From assembly GCA_900314995.1 (NCBI GenBank), contig OMXK01000016.1, positions 1 through 56,006 of the forward strand: 56,006 nucleotides of DNA. The letters run 5' to 3'. The stretch comes from an uncultured Prevotella sp. (GTDB lineage Bacteria; Bacteroidota; Bacteroidia; Bacteroidales; Bacteroidaceae). The position numbers and the translations under genes were made by a program. Positions within the stretch are counted from its first letter, which is position 1; each line of letters begins with the position of its first letter. Below, piece after piece: positions 9,483 to 18,475 of the stretch. The notes below the pieces were generated by a model. It made no database searches. It saw only the letters and a program-made list of their open reading frames with translations, and was not told the origin of the DNA.

Positions 9483-10058
9483 ATGATTTTCTTGAGTCTC
9501 TTTATAACATTCTTCAAGATTGGGCTCTTCGGGTTCGGTGGCGGCTACGGCATGCTCTCACTCATCCAACACGAGACGGTAGAATCCTACCACTGGCTCT
9601 CGACGGCCGAATTCACCGATATCGTTGCCATCTCGCAGATGACACCAGGCCCTATTGGTATCAACAGTGCAACCTATTGCGGCTATACTGCCATCCATAA
9701 TGCGGGCTACGGTCACCTAATGGCTATTCTGGGCTCTGCTACTGCGACCTTCGCACTGGTACTCCCCTCGCTCATTCTGATGATCCTGATTAGCAAGATG
9801 TTCATGAAATACATGAACACTCATATGGTACAGTCGGTATTCAAGGGATTGCGCCCTGCTGTCGTAGGACTGCTCGCTGCTGCAACACTGCTGCTCTGCA
9901 ACAAGGAGAATTTCTCTACACCCTACGAGAACCCCTGGCAGTTCTTCATCAGTTGCGCCCTGTTCATCGCCACAGCCATCGGCACAGGCTACCTCAAGAT
10001 CAACCCCATCCGGATGATCTGCTATGCGGCCTTTGCGGGACTGCTGTTGCTCTACTAG
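9483..10058 (+). CDS. Chromate transporter family protein, second half (CHR)
   Basis: 191 residues, homologous to the preceding gene: FFKIGLFGFGGGYGMLSLIQ, ISQMTPGPIGINSATYCGY and FKGLRPAVVGLLAAATLL repeat the CHR domain layout. About five to six membrane helices are visible. It should form a heteromeric inner-membrane transporter with the previous product. The stop codon is only 5 bp from the convergent stop of the next leftward gene, with no obvious hairpin between them. Confidence 0.9.
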   Translation: MIFLSLFITFFKIGLFGFGGGYGMLSLIQHETVESYHWLSTAEFTDIVAISQMTPGPIGINSATYCGYTAIHNAGYGHLMAILGSATATFALVLPSLILMILISKMFMKYMNTHMVQSVFKGLRPAVVGLLAAATLLLCNKENFSTPYENPWQFFISCALFIATAIGTGYLKINPIRMICYAAFAGLLLLY

Positions 10059-10063
10059 TAGCC

Positions 10064-11566
10064 TTACTTCGACAGTTTCTGCACGTATTTCACGGGCTCA
10101 CCCTCACCTTTCAGCACATCAGCAAACGTCTGTGGCGCAATTGTGACTGGGCCATGCATAAACTCCGGGATATTATAACTCCGCATAAACTGACGATGAT
10201 AGTCGGGATCGGCACAAGGCAATTCAAAAGGCTTTGTGCCGTTTCCTTTTTCATCGATATGCGCAAAGAATGGTCGGGTGTAAGTACCATCGTCACGCCG
10301 ACTGCTGAAGACCACCCAGCGGCCATTGCTCGACCATGAGTGATAACTCTCCGTATCCGACGAGTTAAGACCAGGCGCGGGCTTGGCCTCACCGGTCTGA
10401 AGATCCATCAGCCACAGGTCTGCATCATGGTGCCAGATATGGAACACGCCGAATTCTGCCAAAGCGAACATCAGATAACGGCCATCGGGCGAGATACGCG
10501 GCAGGGTTGCACTCTTTCCCAGACTATCTGCAGCAAAGACGATTTCGCGAGGCCCAAAGGTCATCGTCTCGGGGTCGAAACTCTTGCGATAGATATTGTA
10601 TTTAATCTGCGGCGAACGACGGACGATTTCCAGCGTTCTCGTTCTTGCCGAGTAATCACGCTCGAAATGCGCACTACAGTAGTAGAGCGTCTTGCCGTCG
10701 GGTGTCCAGGCAGGAAACACGTCGAGCTCAGTGCTGTCATTCTCCAAGTTGGTCACCTCACCCTTATCGATATCATAGGCGATAAGATCACTTGATGTAT
10801 CATATACTTCAATCTTATTGGCATGGGTGGTATGGAAACTCTGCAACGTCTTGTTCGTAGAATAGACAATGAGTTTCAACCAAGGATGCCAGGCTGGATA
10901 GACACCAGCAGAGAGGATGGAGTCGTTGCGCATATTCACCTTCTTAATCTTGCCGTCGTAGGCAATGACAGTACCACCGCTCTTCTGACGGGCATGGAAC
11001 TGCATGCGCTCCGGGTTATACTGCTGATAGTGGTGACAGTTGATACACTGACTCTCCTTCTCAAAACTACACAGCATATTGTCGTAGACGACGCGCTCAT
11101 CATAGTTTTCCAGACAACGCTGACTGATAGTGAGCGACTCGTAACTGACGAACGAAGGATGAATCAGTCGGTAACTCAGCCAACTGTCGATACTATCGGG
11201 CGAAACGAAGATGTTGAAGGGTTTATAGTGTGTCCACTGGTCAGCCTGTTGGGCATAGACATCAACGGTGATTTTGCCACCTCTGGCCTTCTCAACGAGC
11301 GTGCGCCAATCGTCAGCATCGGGCTGGGCCTTCCCCTGGCAGATGATCTCCGCATCCCCAGCGGCGAAGCGGGCGATCATATCATCGGCAAGGGTGTCGA
11401 GTTCGAAAGTTAGCGGTGCCATATTGACAGGTATGGTCACGTCGGTATAGTCAGGATAGATCTTAGGCAGTGACTTGGAGTCGGTAAACGTCTCGGGAAC
11501 TTTAGGACTTGTGCATCCCACCAGCGCCACACATAAATATAATAATGTTCTTGCTTTCATAATCAT
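10064..11566 (-). CDS. Lipoprotein with PD40/TolB-like propeller and one c-type haem motif
   Basis: About 500 residues. The lipobox is LVGCT, with Cys near residue 19. A single c-type haem motif, CINCHH, lies near residues 175-180 after an N-terminal domain of unknown type. The C-terminal two thirds contain PD40-type propeller repeats: YPAWHPW, FPAWTPDGK, PRISPDGRYL and SWSSNGRWVVFSS. It is likely exported and membrane-anchored, with a haem covalently attached in the periplasm. The function is unknown; redox sensing or electron transfer is only a guess. An ATG at 11566 overlaps the upstream TGA by one base (TGATG), so it is translationally coupled to the membrane protein gene. A second ATG at 11560 (MKARTLL) is an equally good start. 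Confidence 0.75.
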   Translation of the reverse strand: MIMKARTLLYLCVALVGCTSPKVPETFTDSKSLPKIYPDYTDVTIPVNMAPLTFELDTLADDMIARFAAGDAEIICQGKAQPDADDWRTLVEKARGGKITVDVYAQQADQWTHYKPFNIFVSPDSIDSWLSYRLIHPSFVSYESLTISQRCLENYDERVVYDNMLCSFEKESQCINCHHYQQYNPERMQFHARQKSGGTVIAYDGKIKKVNMRNDSILSAGVYPAWHPWLKLIVYSTNKTLQSFHTTHANKIEVYDTSSDLIAYDIDKGEVTNLENDSTELDVFPAWTPDGKTLYYCSAHFERDYSARTRTLEIVRRSPQIKYNIYRKSFDPETMTFGPREIVFAADSLGKSATLPRISPDGRYLMFALAEFGVFHIWHHDADLWLMDLQTGEAKPAPGLNSSDTESYHSWSSNGRWVVFSSRRDDGTYTRPFFAHIDEKGNGTKPFELPCADPDYHRQFMRSYNIPEFMHGPVTIAPQTFADVLKGEGEPVKYVQKLSK

Positions 11567-13395
11567 CAATATTCTGCCAGTTCTGACATCGTGGAATAGT
11601 CATAGAAATAAGTCTCGCCAAAGAAGGGATAGAGAGCCTCACGGGCTACCTCCACCTTACCGTCGCTATAGCGTTTAGCTTCGGCGGCATAGCGTTCGAA
11701 GGTCTCCTTGATACCCGCATCGAAAGGCATCTTGTCGAGGTTCGGTCGTCGCATCATCTTACCATAGAGATAAGCGGCCTCCTGATAGTAGCGCGGCACA
11801 TGGCCATCGGGGTGCAAACGGATATAGTTCTCGAAATGGTACCAGAACTGCTTCAGGTCTCTGGTCCAGAGGGTAGCCAGCAGACACTGCTCCTGGAAGA
11901 TGGGATCGCTGGTATCGGTGCTCTCCGCCAACTCAGTCATCAAGAACCGCTCAACAAAGCCCTTATCACCGCCAAGGGAGTTGGCATAGTGCATCATGTG
12001 GGTAATGAAGCCACGCTCGGGATCCTGTGCGAAACGCTCGGGATGAGCGATAAACATCTCGGCCTCCTCAGCCCAGTCCTTATAGAATAGTGTCTGTTTC
12101 AGCAGATTGAGATATTTGCGGGCTATGGGCTTGTCGCGTTCCAAAAGGGCACAGTTGGCTAGCAACTGATAATCCTCCACACGGAAGCCGAACTCCACAC
12201 CCATTTCCATACAAAGACGGTTACAGTAGTTCAGTTGACCATACTGATAATAAATCATAGGGCCTACCACCATCATCAGACGCATGGGGAACGGCGCATC
12301 GTATTTCTTGGAACCGTTACGATAGAGGCACATCGCATCACCCTGTTTGCCCAGACGGCTCAGGGCGAGGTTACGCATCATCACAATGGCCCGCGTCGGC
12401 TCATCAGGCTGATTGGCAGCCACCTCCAATACACCCATCCAGTCTTGCTGGGCGATACGGTGCTGCATCGCCAGTTCACGATGGTAGTTGCCGTCCTTCA
12501 TCCAGAAGGTATAGACACCTGCCGCAAGTACAACGGTCACGACTGCCTGACTCACCCAATAATAGAGCGGTTTCAGCTGTTTCTTCCCCTCGCCTAGCCT
12601 ATACGTCACAGCGAGCACCACAAAGAAGAGCAGCAGCAAGTAATACGGTATATAATAGGTGTGGTAGTCCTGATCCACAAAGTAAAGCGGCAACTCTGCC
12701 CAAAGGCTATTGGCCAGATTGGTTTCATGATAGACGTAACGATAGCAGAACAACGTGACGAATGCAATGCTCAACAAGGCCACCACGCTATTAAGTGCAG
12801 CCTCTGCCTTGCGCGAAGAGAGCCGCCACGACCATATACCCATCAACAAGGTAGCAGCAAGCCCATAGATGCCCATAAGAGGATAGCCCAAGGCACAAGC
12901 CACGAAAATTGTCAGCGTCCGCAGATAATACTTCTCGGGCACACAACGAAAGCCCCACAATAGGGCTGCCACAGCCGTCGTGCCAATGGTAGATACGAAG
13001 AAATGGCCACGCAGTTTCAGGATATAAAGCCAGTAGCCCATATCCATATTCGTAAGCAACAGCAACGCCACGGGGATCAGCATCAGTATCGCCCAGCGGT
13101 CTGAGATGCAGAAGGCTCTTTTCACGATGGCCATCAGAGCAAGCCACCAGCCGCAGAGCATCAACATACCCAGCCAGGGGTAATAAAGGAACTGCGTGAA
13201 CCATGTGCTCACCCATGTCAGCAGACCTCCCGGTACTACCAACTGCTCCTTCAGGAACAACGACGAGTTGAGAAAGAGATTCTTCTGCTGCACCTTCCAC
13301 AGCAGGTCGCTCTCAAAATAGAGTACGGCACCGGCCATTACCACCAGTGCCGCCACCCAGAGGATGATCGCCAGATGCTTTTGTATTATCTTCAT
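11566..13395 (-). CDS. DUF6057-type multi-pass membrane protein
   Basis: About 609 residues from the ATG at 13395 (MKIIQKHLAIILWVAALV); the frame is open 33 bp further upstream but that part looks non-coding. The first 330 residues hold about nine to ten hydrophobic helices. The remaining 280 residues are soluble and helical, with TPR-like character (YNCRLCMEMG, LANCALLERDKPIARKYL). The layout matches proteins annotated DUF6057 in Bacteroidales, to my recollection; no function is known for these. It forms an operon with the downstream haem/PD40 lipoprotein, so the two probably act together at the cell envelope. A TAnnTTTG element lies 23 bp before the start. Confidence 0.7.
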   Translation of the reverse strand: MKIIQKHLAIILWVAALVVMAGAVLYFESDLLWKVQQKNLFLNSSLFLKEQLVVPGGLLTWVSTWFTQFLYYPWLGMLMLCGWWLALMAIVKRAFCISDRWAILMLIPVALLLLTNMDMGYWLYILKLRGHFFVSTIGTTAVAALLWGFRCVPEKYYLRTLTIFVACALGYPLMGIYGLAATLLMGIWSWRLSSRKAEAALNSVVALLSIAFVTLFCYRYVYHETNLANSLWAELPLYFVDQDYHTYYIPYYLLLLFFVVLAVTYRLGEGKKQLKPLYYWVSQAVVTVVLAAGVYTFWMKDGNYHRELAMQHRIAQQDWMGVLEVAANQPDEPTRAIVMMRNLALSRLGKQGDAMCLYRNGSKKYDAPFPMRLMMVVGPMIYYQYGQLNYCNRLCMEMGVEFGFRVEDYQLLANCALLERDKPIARKYLNLLKQTLFYKDWAEEAEMFIAHPERFAQDPERGFITHMMHYANSLGGDKGFVERFLMTELAESTDTSDPIFQEQCLLATLWTRDLKQFWYHFENYIRLHPDGHVPRYYQEAAYLYGKMMRRPNLDKMPFDAGIKETFERYAAEAKRYSDGKVEVAREALYPFFGETYFYDYSTMSELAEY

Positions 13396-13417
13396 ACTTG
13401 TTGCACTTATTTCGGTG

Positions 13418-13425
13418 CAAAAGTA
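13418..13425 (-). promoter_or_regulatory. -7 promoter element of the DUF6057-type operon
   Basis: The reverse strand reads TACTTTTG, matching TAnnTTTG, 23 bp before the ATG at 13395. No clear TTG element is found 19-21 bp further upstream, so this is a weak or activator-dependent promoter. Confidence 0.5.
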
Positions 13426-13470
13426 CACAAAATAATTTGAATATCGTCCCTACTGCAGAAAAAATTATAC

Positions 13471-13581
13471 CTCGGGCTCACTTATCGGTGCATTGTCCTG
13501 CTGCTGGAGTACAAATCTAGTCATATACCTATAAAGACGCAGCAGCTGCCCGAGCGTTTAATCGGACAGCTGCTTTTTTTT
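13471..13581. other. Competing hairpins with T-tract (terminator/attenuator-like or small RNA)
   Basis: Hairpin A: agcagctgcccga (13541-13553) pairs with tcggacagctgct (13562-13574), one mismatch, followed by eight T on the + strand, which is a good intrinsic terminator for rightward transcription. Hairpin B: ctcgggc (13471-13477) pairs with gcccgag (13548-13554), and ctgctgc (13498-13504) pairs with gcagcag (13539-13545). A and B share the 13541-13554 segment and exclude each other. Read leftward, B is followed by a T-rich stretch and could end the GH26 transcript. No rightward gene explains the + strand terminator. Confidence 0.5.
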
Positions 13582-13599
13582 ACGCAACACTGTTGCTTT

Positions 13600-14862
13600 T
13601 CAGTATTTCACCTGGGTGCGATGAACGATGATATCGGCATTTTCCTTTTTCATAGCCGATGTCCACCACTCGTCGCTAACCATCGTCTGGCTCTTGTTTC
13701 CTGCATTACGATCATACCATACCATGAAGTGGCCCCATTTTGCGCCAGCTTCCCAACATTCAGCGATATCGCCCTGAGGCTTACCCGTTTTGTTGTTGCC
13801 GTCCCAGCCACATTCACCCAGTACCACCATCTTATCGGGATAGGTGGCCTGAATCTCCTTGAACTCCTGCGCATTCTGCGTTGCTGTGTAGCCGTAGAGG
13901 TCGCGGGCTACCATGTCACAATAGTCGGCTCCTGGATACCAGTCAACATCCTGATTATAGGTCGTACTGTTGCCGTTATAGTTCTGAGTGGTCCATATCC
14001 AGATCAGGTTATTGACACCTTTCTGCTTAAAATAGTCGAACATGGCTACCCAGAGTTTCTTGTAAACATCAGCACCCTCATAGCCCCACCAGAACCATGC
14101 TTTTGTCCAGTCTGCCTGTTGCTTGGCAATCGCGTTACCAGCAGCCTCGTGGAAGGGACGCCAGGTAGCGGCGATACCTGCCTCCTGGAGTTTCAGGATA
14201 ACGGCAATCACACGGTCCATCTGTTCGTAGAAGTACTGATGCTCCCACGTGCCCTCCTGCAGGGCATTAGAGGCACGGAAGGTTGTCTCACCAGGTGAGC
14301 AGGTGACACCGCTACCGTTCATGCCTGGCTTTGTACTTTCGTTGACTGGTACATTGAAATGCCACATCAACTGCACGATACCGCCTTTGTCTACCCATTC
14401 CGTTACAGGGGTGATATCACTATAGTTAATCCAGCCGTTACCATCGGGCACGTAGATATGGATGAAATCATAACAGTTCATGGCGGGCCATTTACCTGTG
14501 ATCTCCTTCTTAATCTTATCTGCGAGGGTATGATTCCAATTTACATCGGCCATCACACTTGAGATAACCCGTTTGCCGTAGTTATTACGGAAATAGCGAT
14601 AGAGCTGGCGGGCTGCATCGGTAGTGCCTGCTACAGGAGTCGTGGCGATGTCTTCGTTCTCTGCATCGATAGCGATACTGGATACTTTCACGGCCTGTCC
14701 CCCGACGGTCAGCGTACCATCGGTCTGGGAATAGGTCATCGTGCCGGCTTCAGAGGCGCTTACCTGCTGTATGGCACCATCAGCATCAGTAATCGTGATT
14801 GTCTGAGCTGTCAAGGATACAGCAGCCATACAGGCAGCAAACAGAAGAAATAGCTTTCTCAT
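13600..14862 (-). CDS. GH26 endo-beta-1,4-mannanase, secreted
   Basis: 420 residues with a signal peptide (MRKLFLLFAACMAAVSLTAQ). Residues 21-75 form a small beta-rich domain, and the catalytic (beta/alpha)8 GH26 domain runs from about 80 to 415. The acid/base Glu239 is in WRPFHEAAG and the nucleophile Glu350 in VVLGECGWDG, both diagnostic for clan GH-A family 26. GH26 enzymes in Bacteroidetes PULs cut beta-mannan, galactomannan or glucomannan. No C-terminal sorting tail and no lipobox are visible, so a periplasmic or freely secreted enzyme is likely. The start overlaps the stop of the small upstream gene by 4 bp (ATGA), so translation is coupled. Last gene of PUL 1. Confidence 0.93.
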   Translation of the reverse strand: MRKLFLLFAACMAAVSLTAQTITITDADGAIQQVSASEAGTMTYSQTDGTLTVGGQAVKVSSIAIDAENEDIATTPVAGTTDAARQLYRYFRNNYGKRVISSVMADVNWNHTLADKIKKEITGKWPAMNCYDFIHIYVPDGNGWINYSDITPVTEWVDKGGIVQLMWHFNVPVNESTKPGMNGSGVTCSPGETTFRASNALQEGTWEHQYFYEQMDRVIAVILKLQEAGIAATWRPFHEAAGNAIAKQQADWTKAWFWWGYEGADVYKKLWVAMFDYFKQKGVNNLIWIWTTQNYNGNSTTYNQDVDWYPGADYCDMVARDLYGYTATQNAQEFKEIQATYPDKMVVLGECGWDGNNKTGKPQGDIAECWEAGAKWGHFMVWYDRNAGNKSQTMVSDEWWTSAMKKENADIIVHRTQVKY

Positions 14863-15248
14863 TTTACTTGCACTTTTTGAGTCGTACTACCTTTCCTGAC
14901 GATATAGATGCCCTTTTTCAACGGTGTACCAACTGGCAGACGCAGACCTTGGATGGTATAGACGGCATCGTCACCACTTGTTACAGCATGGACAGGAGCA
15001 ATACCGGTTGTCTCATCGTCATTGGAGAAGTTCATCGAGGCGAGACTGCTCAGCGGCAGCGTCAGCGACTCGTCGGTGTAGGCATTGCGGGCAACGAGAT
15101 TGTCATCGCTGAACGACAACGTCAGTCCAACTGCAGTCAGAGAGGTCTTGCCACCGTCTGCCCCGACGATGGTCAGATAGGCGTAATCCTCGGCACGGAC
15201 GACGGCAAGACCTAAAAAGGTGAATAATAGCAGAAGTACGCTTCTCAT
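14859..15248 (-). CDS. Small secreted protein with type IX-like C-terminal sorting tail
   Basis: 129 residues from the ATG at 15248 (MRSVLLLLFTFLGLAVVRAE, a signal peptide). The middle is a short beta-domain (YLTIVGADGGKTSLTA followed by SLASMNF) resembling the N-terminal domain of the neighbouring GH26 enzyme. The end, YTIQGLRLPVGTPLKKGIYI, is the Prevotella-type sorting tail normally found after large secreted enzymes. There is no catalytic domain between them. It could be a stand-alone surface adaptor or the remains of a longer enzyme. It starts 1 bp after the upstream stop and overlaps the GH26 gene by 4 bp, so its place in the operon is tight. Confidence 0.75.
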   Translation of the reverse strand: MRSVLLLLFTFLGLAVVRAEDYAYLTIVGADGGKTSLTAVGLTLSFSDDNLVARNAYTDESLTLPLSSLASMNFSNDDETTGIAPVHAVTSGDDAVYTIQGLRLPVGTPLKKGIYIVRKGSTTQKVQVK

Positions 15249-15249
15249 A

Positions 15250-17079
15250 TTACTGAAGCACAATCTTCTTACATACGATACCCGCACCGCAGATCACGAG
15301 ACCGCCTGCATTCAACAGCTGTTCCATATCGTCGGCTGTGAGCTTCGTCTCAATGGTTGTCTGTGAAGGATCGGGCGTGGCGTTACCATCGGTGCCCCAG
15401 TCTGCGGTAGAGGGCAGCGCAGCCCAACTACCGTTACCGAAGCGGATGTTGACATAGCCCACTGACGGATCTACCTCGTAGTAGAGTTTCAGAGAAGTGC
15501 CGGCAGAGACCTGACTCCAGTCATAGCCGCCCCAGGCGAGATCCTGAAGACCATTCTCCCAGCTTCCCAATGAGAAACTGCCACTCCAGATGACGTTCTC
15601 AGAGATTGACAGCGCAACCTTTGTCACGGTAAAGTAAGCACCGCAGATCACGAGACCGCCATTGGCTACCAATTCGTCGATCATCTCCTGTGTGAGTGAC
15701 ACGGTGAACTTGGTATCTTCAGCCGTCAGATCGTTCACATCAGCGGTTCCTGGCAGTGCTGCCCATGAGCCATTACCTACACGGATCTGAGACCAGCCCT
15801 GCGACATATCAGGCGTCACATAAACGGTCAGTACCTGTCCTGGCTTCACTGTCGACCAGTCATAGCCACCCCAGGCGAGATCCTGCATGCCAGCATCCCA
15901 GCCGCCAATCGTAAAGCTGCCTGCCCAGATGGCCTCCTCAGGTGCATCGCTATACATCATCAGCTTATGAGACGCTGAGATAAAGCTGTTCTGGACAATC
16001 TCAAGGTTTCCGTCAGTCATATCATCGGGCACTGTGAAGGTCAGCGTATTGCCAGAGATGGTGTATTCGGTATCAGCCAGAATACCTGAACCAGGCAGAG
16101 AGATAGATGCGATACGGTCGAAGTTCTCACCTGTTACGGTCACCTTGTCACCTGCTCTCAGATCCTTATCCGGAGATACCTTGGTCACAGCCAGCGTGGG
16201 CAGCGTCACCTCATCGGTGGTAAGCGATGCACCGGAGTAGAGTACCAATGTGATGGCACCCGACTTCGTCTCAGCAGGAATGTTGGTCATCAAGGTCTTA
16301 TGGTCATCGGATACGGTAAACTCGCTGGTGACACCACCCGGGAACATCACCGTTTCAACCGTGTGCAGGTTGGTACCGCTGATCTGAACCTCCTGTCCGA
16401 AATCAGCAGCCTTCACGCTCAGACCAGCATAAGTGGCAGAGAGCACCTCCAGCGGCGTCTCGTATGTGTAAGTCCACTCGGCACCGTCGTTGAACGTAAT
16501 CTCACCACTCTCGGCAGCCAGGGGCACGAGGAAACGTACCTCTTTGCGAGAGACATAGGTAAAGTCCTCAGCCTTGACGGATGCACCCGTCACACCACTG
16601 GTGAACACGGCCTCATAGATGTTGTAGACGTACTCACCCTTCACGGTCACCTCGTCGCCGGCATTCAGACCTGTTGTCGGACTGACAGACTCAATCTCGA
16701 TAGGTTCCTCGAAGGTGATAGGCGATACGGAGGTGGCAACGGCTTCGCTGCCTACCATCAGCTTAATCTGTCCAGGCACGGAGGCATCGGGCACATTCAG
16801 GTAGAGGTCACGGTCGTCTACCTTGTTGAAGGCCGATTTCTCTACGACAGCCCCCTCACCGGGGAAAGCTACGCTCGTCACCTGGGTCAGATTGGTACCT
16901 GTAATACGGATCTCATGGGTGCGGAGGACGGGTGAAGGACCGAATGCAACGAGGTTCACGCCCGACTTGTTATACGGATTGGTATCCAGGTTGTCCTCAG
17001 AACACCCTGCCAGTGATAGCCCAACGAGGGCTACCATTGACAATGTGAAATATCTATATAACTTGTTCATACGATTCAT
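15250..17079 (-). CDS. Surface glycan-binding lipoprotein with IPT domains and duplicated C-terminal module
   Basis: 609 residues; lipobox LSLAGC near residue 25. About four IPT/TIG immunoglobulin-like repeats (residues 40-370) contain lines such as PSPVLRTHEIRITGTNL, SVSPTTGLNAGDEVTVKG and VSPDKDLRAGDKVTVTGENF. Two tandem copies of an approximately 105-residue module follow (about 385-490 and 500-605). Each begins W(A/S)GSF and contains LAWGGYDWS, then GNGSWAALP and GGLVICGA. The duplication is also plain in DNA. It sits in the SusE/SGBP position of PUL 1 and is expected to bind the target polysaccharide at the cell surface; the C-terminal modules are the likely binding domains. Start at 17079, or at the in-frame ATG at 17070. 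Confidence 0.85.
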   Translation of the reverse strand: MNRMNKLYRYFTLSMVALVGLSLAGCSEDNLDTNPYNKSGVNLVAFGPSPVLRTHEIRITGTNLTQVTSVAFPGEGAVVEKSAFNKVDDRDLYLNVPDASVPGQIKLMVGSEAVATSVSPITFEEPIEIESVSPTTGLNAGDEVTVKGEYVYNIYEAVFTSGVTGASVKAEDFTYVSRKEVRFLVPLAAESGEITFNDGAEWTYTYETPLEVLSATYAGLSVKAADFGQEVQISGTNLHTVETVMFPGGVTSEFTVSDDHKTLMTNIPAETKSGAITLVLYSGASLTTDEVTLPTLAVTKVSPDKDLRAGDKVTVTGENFDRIASISLPGSGILADTEYTISGNTLTFTVPDDMTDGNLEIVQNSFISASHKLMMYSDAPEEAIWAGSFTIGGWDAGMQDLAWGGYDWSTVKPGQVLTVYVTPDMSQGWSQIRVGNGSWAALPGTADVNDLTAEDTKFTVSLTQEMIDELVANGGLVICGAYFTVTKVALSISENVIWSGSFSLGSWENGLQDLAWGGYDWSQVSAGTSLKLYYEVDPSVGYVNIRFGNGSWAALPSTADWGTDGNATPDPSQTTIETKLTADDMEQLLNAGGLVICGAGIVCKKIVLQ

Positions 17080-17082
17080 TGA

Positions 17083-18456
17083 TTATTTGTTAGGAACTAC
17101 ACGAATGTTGTCGATCTTGATGATCGGGTTACAGTCTACACCTTCAGGCAGGGCCGTCTTATCGTTATAAGCGCCCTTGATGACGAAGATATTGAAACTG
17201 CCGAAGTCAGCGGGACTTACGAAACCGTTGCTGAGCTTATTGCCGTCGAAGTCGTAGATGAAGTCGCTGAGCGGCATCGTCACTGTGGTCCACATACCAT
17301 TGGTATGGTAGAGCTTATCGTCATTGTCCTTCCAAGGCATATAGAGTCCGCGAGGCAGGGTTCCCTGTGTGTGGAAGAAGGTGTTGTTACAACCGCCGAG
17401 CACGTTGCCGTAGATATCCTTCACGCCTGCATTACCCTGCGAGATCTGGGTCACGTCGCCGAAGAATATCTGCATCGGTGCGGCCGACCATGGATTCTCC
17501 TCAGGAATGCACAGCTCGAACTTCAGGTTCAGGTTCTCGAAATCGGTGAAGTCTGCCAGATCGCTGATACGCACGTATTCGGCATAGTTCTCGGGATCAG
17601 CCCAGTTACCAGCCCAGTACTCGAACGAGAAATTACCGTCGTTCCAAGCACCGTCGGCTCCCATGGCAGCACCGCCAAGCAGCAGGTAGTTGCCCGAAAG
17701 CGAAGTCTCGTCAGCGAGGATGTCGCGGTTATGCCAACCGTGGTTGCCCAGCACAACACCCGTCTTACAAGGTGTATCGAAGTCGAACAGCATACCGCGT
17801 GAGTCGCGATACTTGAAGGCACCCTTAGTCTCACCATAGATAGAGGTCACGCTGACCTGCTCTTCCGGTACATCTTCGGGCATAGTGAAGGTGATGCGGT
17901 TCTTGGTGATGCTCTTGATGGCCGAGCGCGGCAGCGTATAGTCGTCGCCGAAGTTCACGGTAACGGGAAAGTCTGCATAGTCGAGGAAGTAGTCACCGAT
18001 GATGGCCACCTCTTCACCTGCCTCTGCCCATTCGTTCGTCATCGAAGCCACCACAGGTGCAGGAATGACCACATGGAAGTCGTAGGTTACGGTATCCTTG
18101 CTGCTTGTGGCCAGATAGATCTTATCTGTCACACTGCCAGGAATCTCGTTAGGAATCGTCACAATCAGCGTATTGTCTGTCATATAACTGGTGTTGAGCA
18201 CCGCAGCCTGGTCATTGAAGAGCAGGCCCGTCACACTGCGCAGGTTCTCTCCGACGATACAGACGGTGGTCTGCATGGAGGCAGACGTGATGATGGAGTC
18301 CCTTGAAGCGGCACTCACAGGACGGATGAACATGACTGTCGGCTTGCCGTCAGCAATCTTGTAGGCATCCGGCTCGTCCTTACAGGATGTAGTTGCCAGT
18401 GCGGCAAAACCCACAAGTGCAAGGCTGAGTCGCTTGATTATCTTATTTGTTTTCAT
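17083..18456 (-). CDS. Surface glycan-binding lipoprotein with IPT domains
   Basis: About 457 residues from MKTNKIIKRLSLALVGF, with lipobox ATTSC. The frame extends 36 bp further up to 18492, but that would overlap susD. IPT-like repeats occupy roughly residues 40-215 (KPTVMFIRPVSAASRDS, VGENLRSVTGLLFNDQAAV, EAGEEVAIIGDYFL). The C-terminal half is a beta-sandwich of the glycan-binding surface protein type, ending in PIIKIDNIRVVPNK. It follows susD in PUL 1 and precedes the second IPT protein, a layout typical of mannan and cellulose-type PULs with two surface binding proteins. Ligand inferred from the GH26 in the same operon. Confidence 0.82.
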   Translation of the reverse strand: MKTNKIIKRLSLALVGFAALATTSCKDEPDAYKIADGKPTVMFIRPVSAASRDSIITSASMQTTVCIVGENLRSVTGLLFNDQAAVLNTSYMTDNTLIVTIPNEIPGSVTDKIYLATSSKDTVTYDFHVVIPAPVVASMTNEWAEAGEEVAIIGDYFLDYADFPVTVNFGDDYTLPRSAIKSITKNRITFTMPEDVPEEQVSVTSIYGETKGAFKYRDSRGMLFDFDTPCKTGVVLGNHGWHNRDILADETSLSGNYLLLGGAAMGADGAWNDGNFSFEYWAGNWADPENYAEYVRISDLADFTDFENLNLKFELCIPEENPWSAAPMQIFFGDVTQISQGNAGVKDIYGNVLGGCNNTFFHTQGTLPRGLYMPWKDNDDKLYHTNGMWTTVTMPLSDFIYDFDGNKLSNGFVSPADFGSFNIFVIKGAYNDKTALPEGVDCNPIIKIDNIRVVPNK

Positions 18457-18475
18457 TGCTTGTTTCATTTTGGAA

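Noticed and set aside
13396-13599. tRNA, 6S RNA or riboswitch in the gap between GH26 and the DUF6057-type gene
   Set aside because: No cloverleaf or known riboswitch core could be recognised, and no promoter was found on the + strand; kept only as a hairpin finding.
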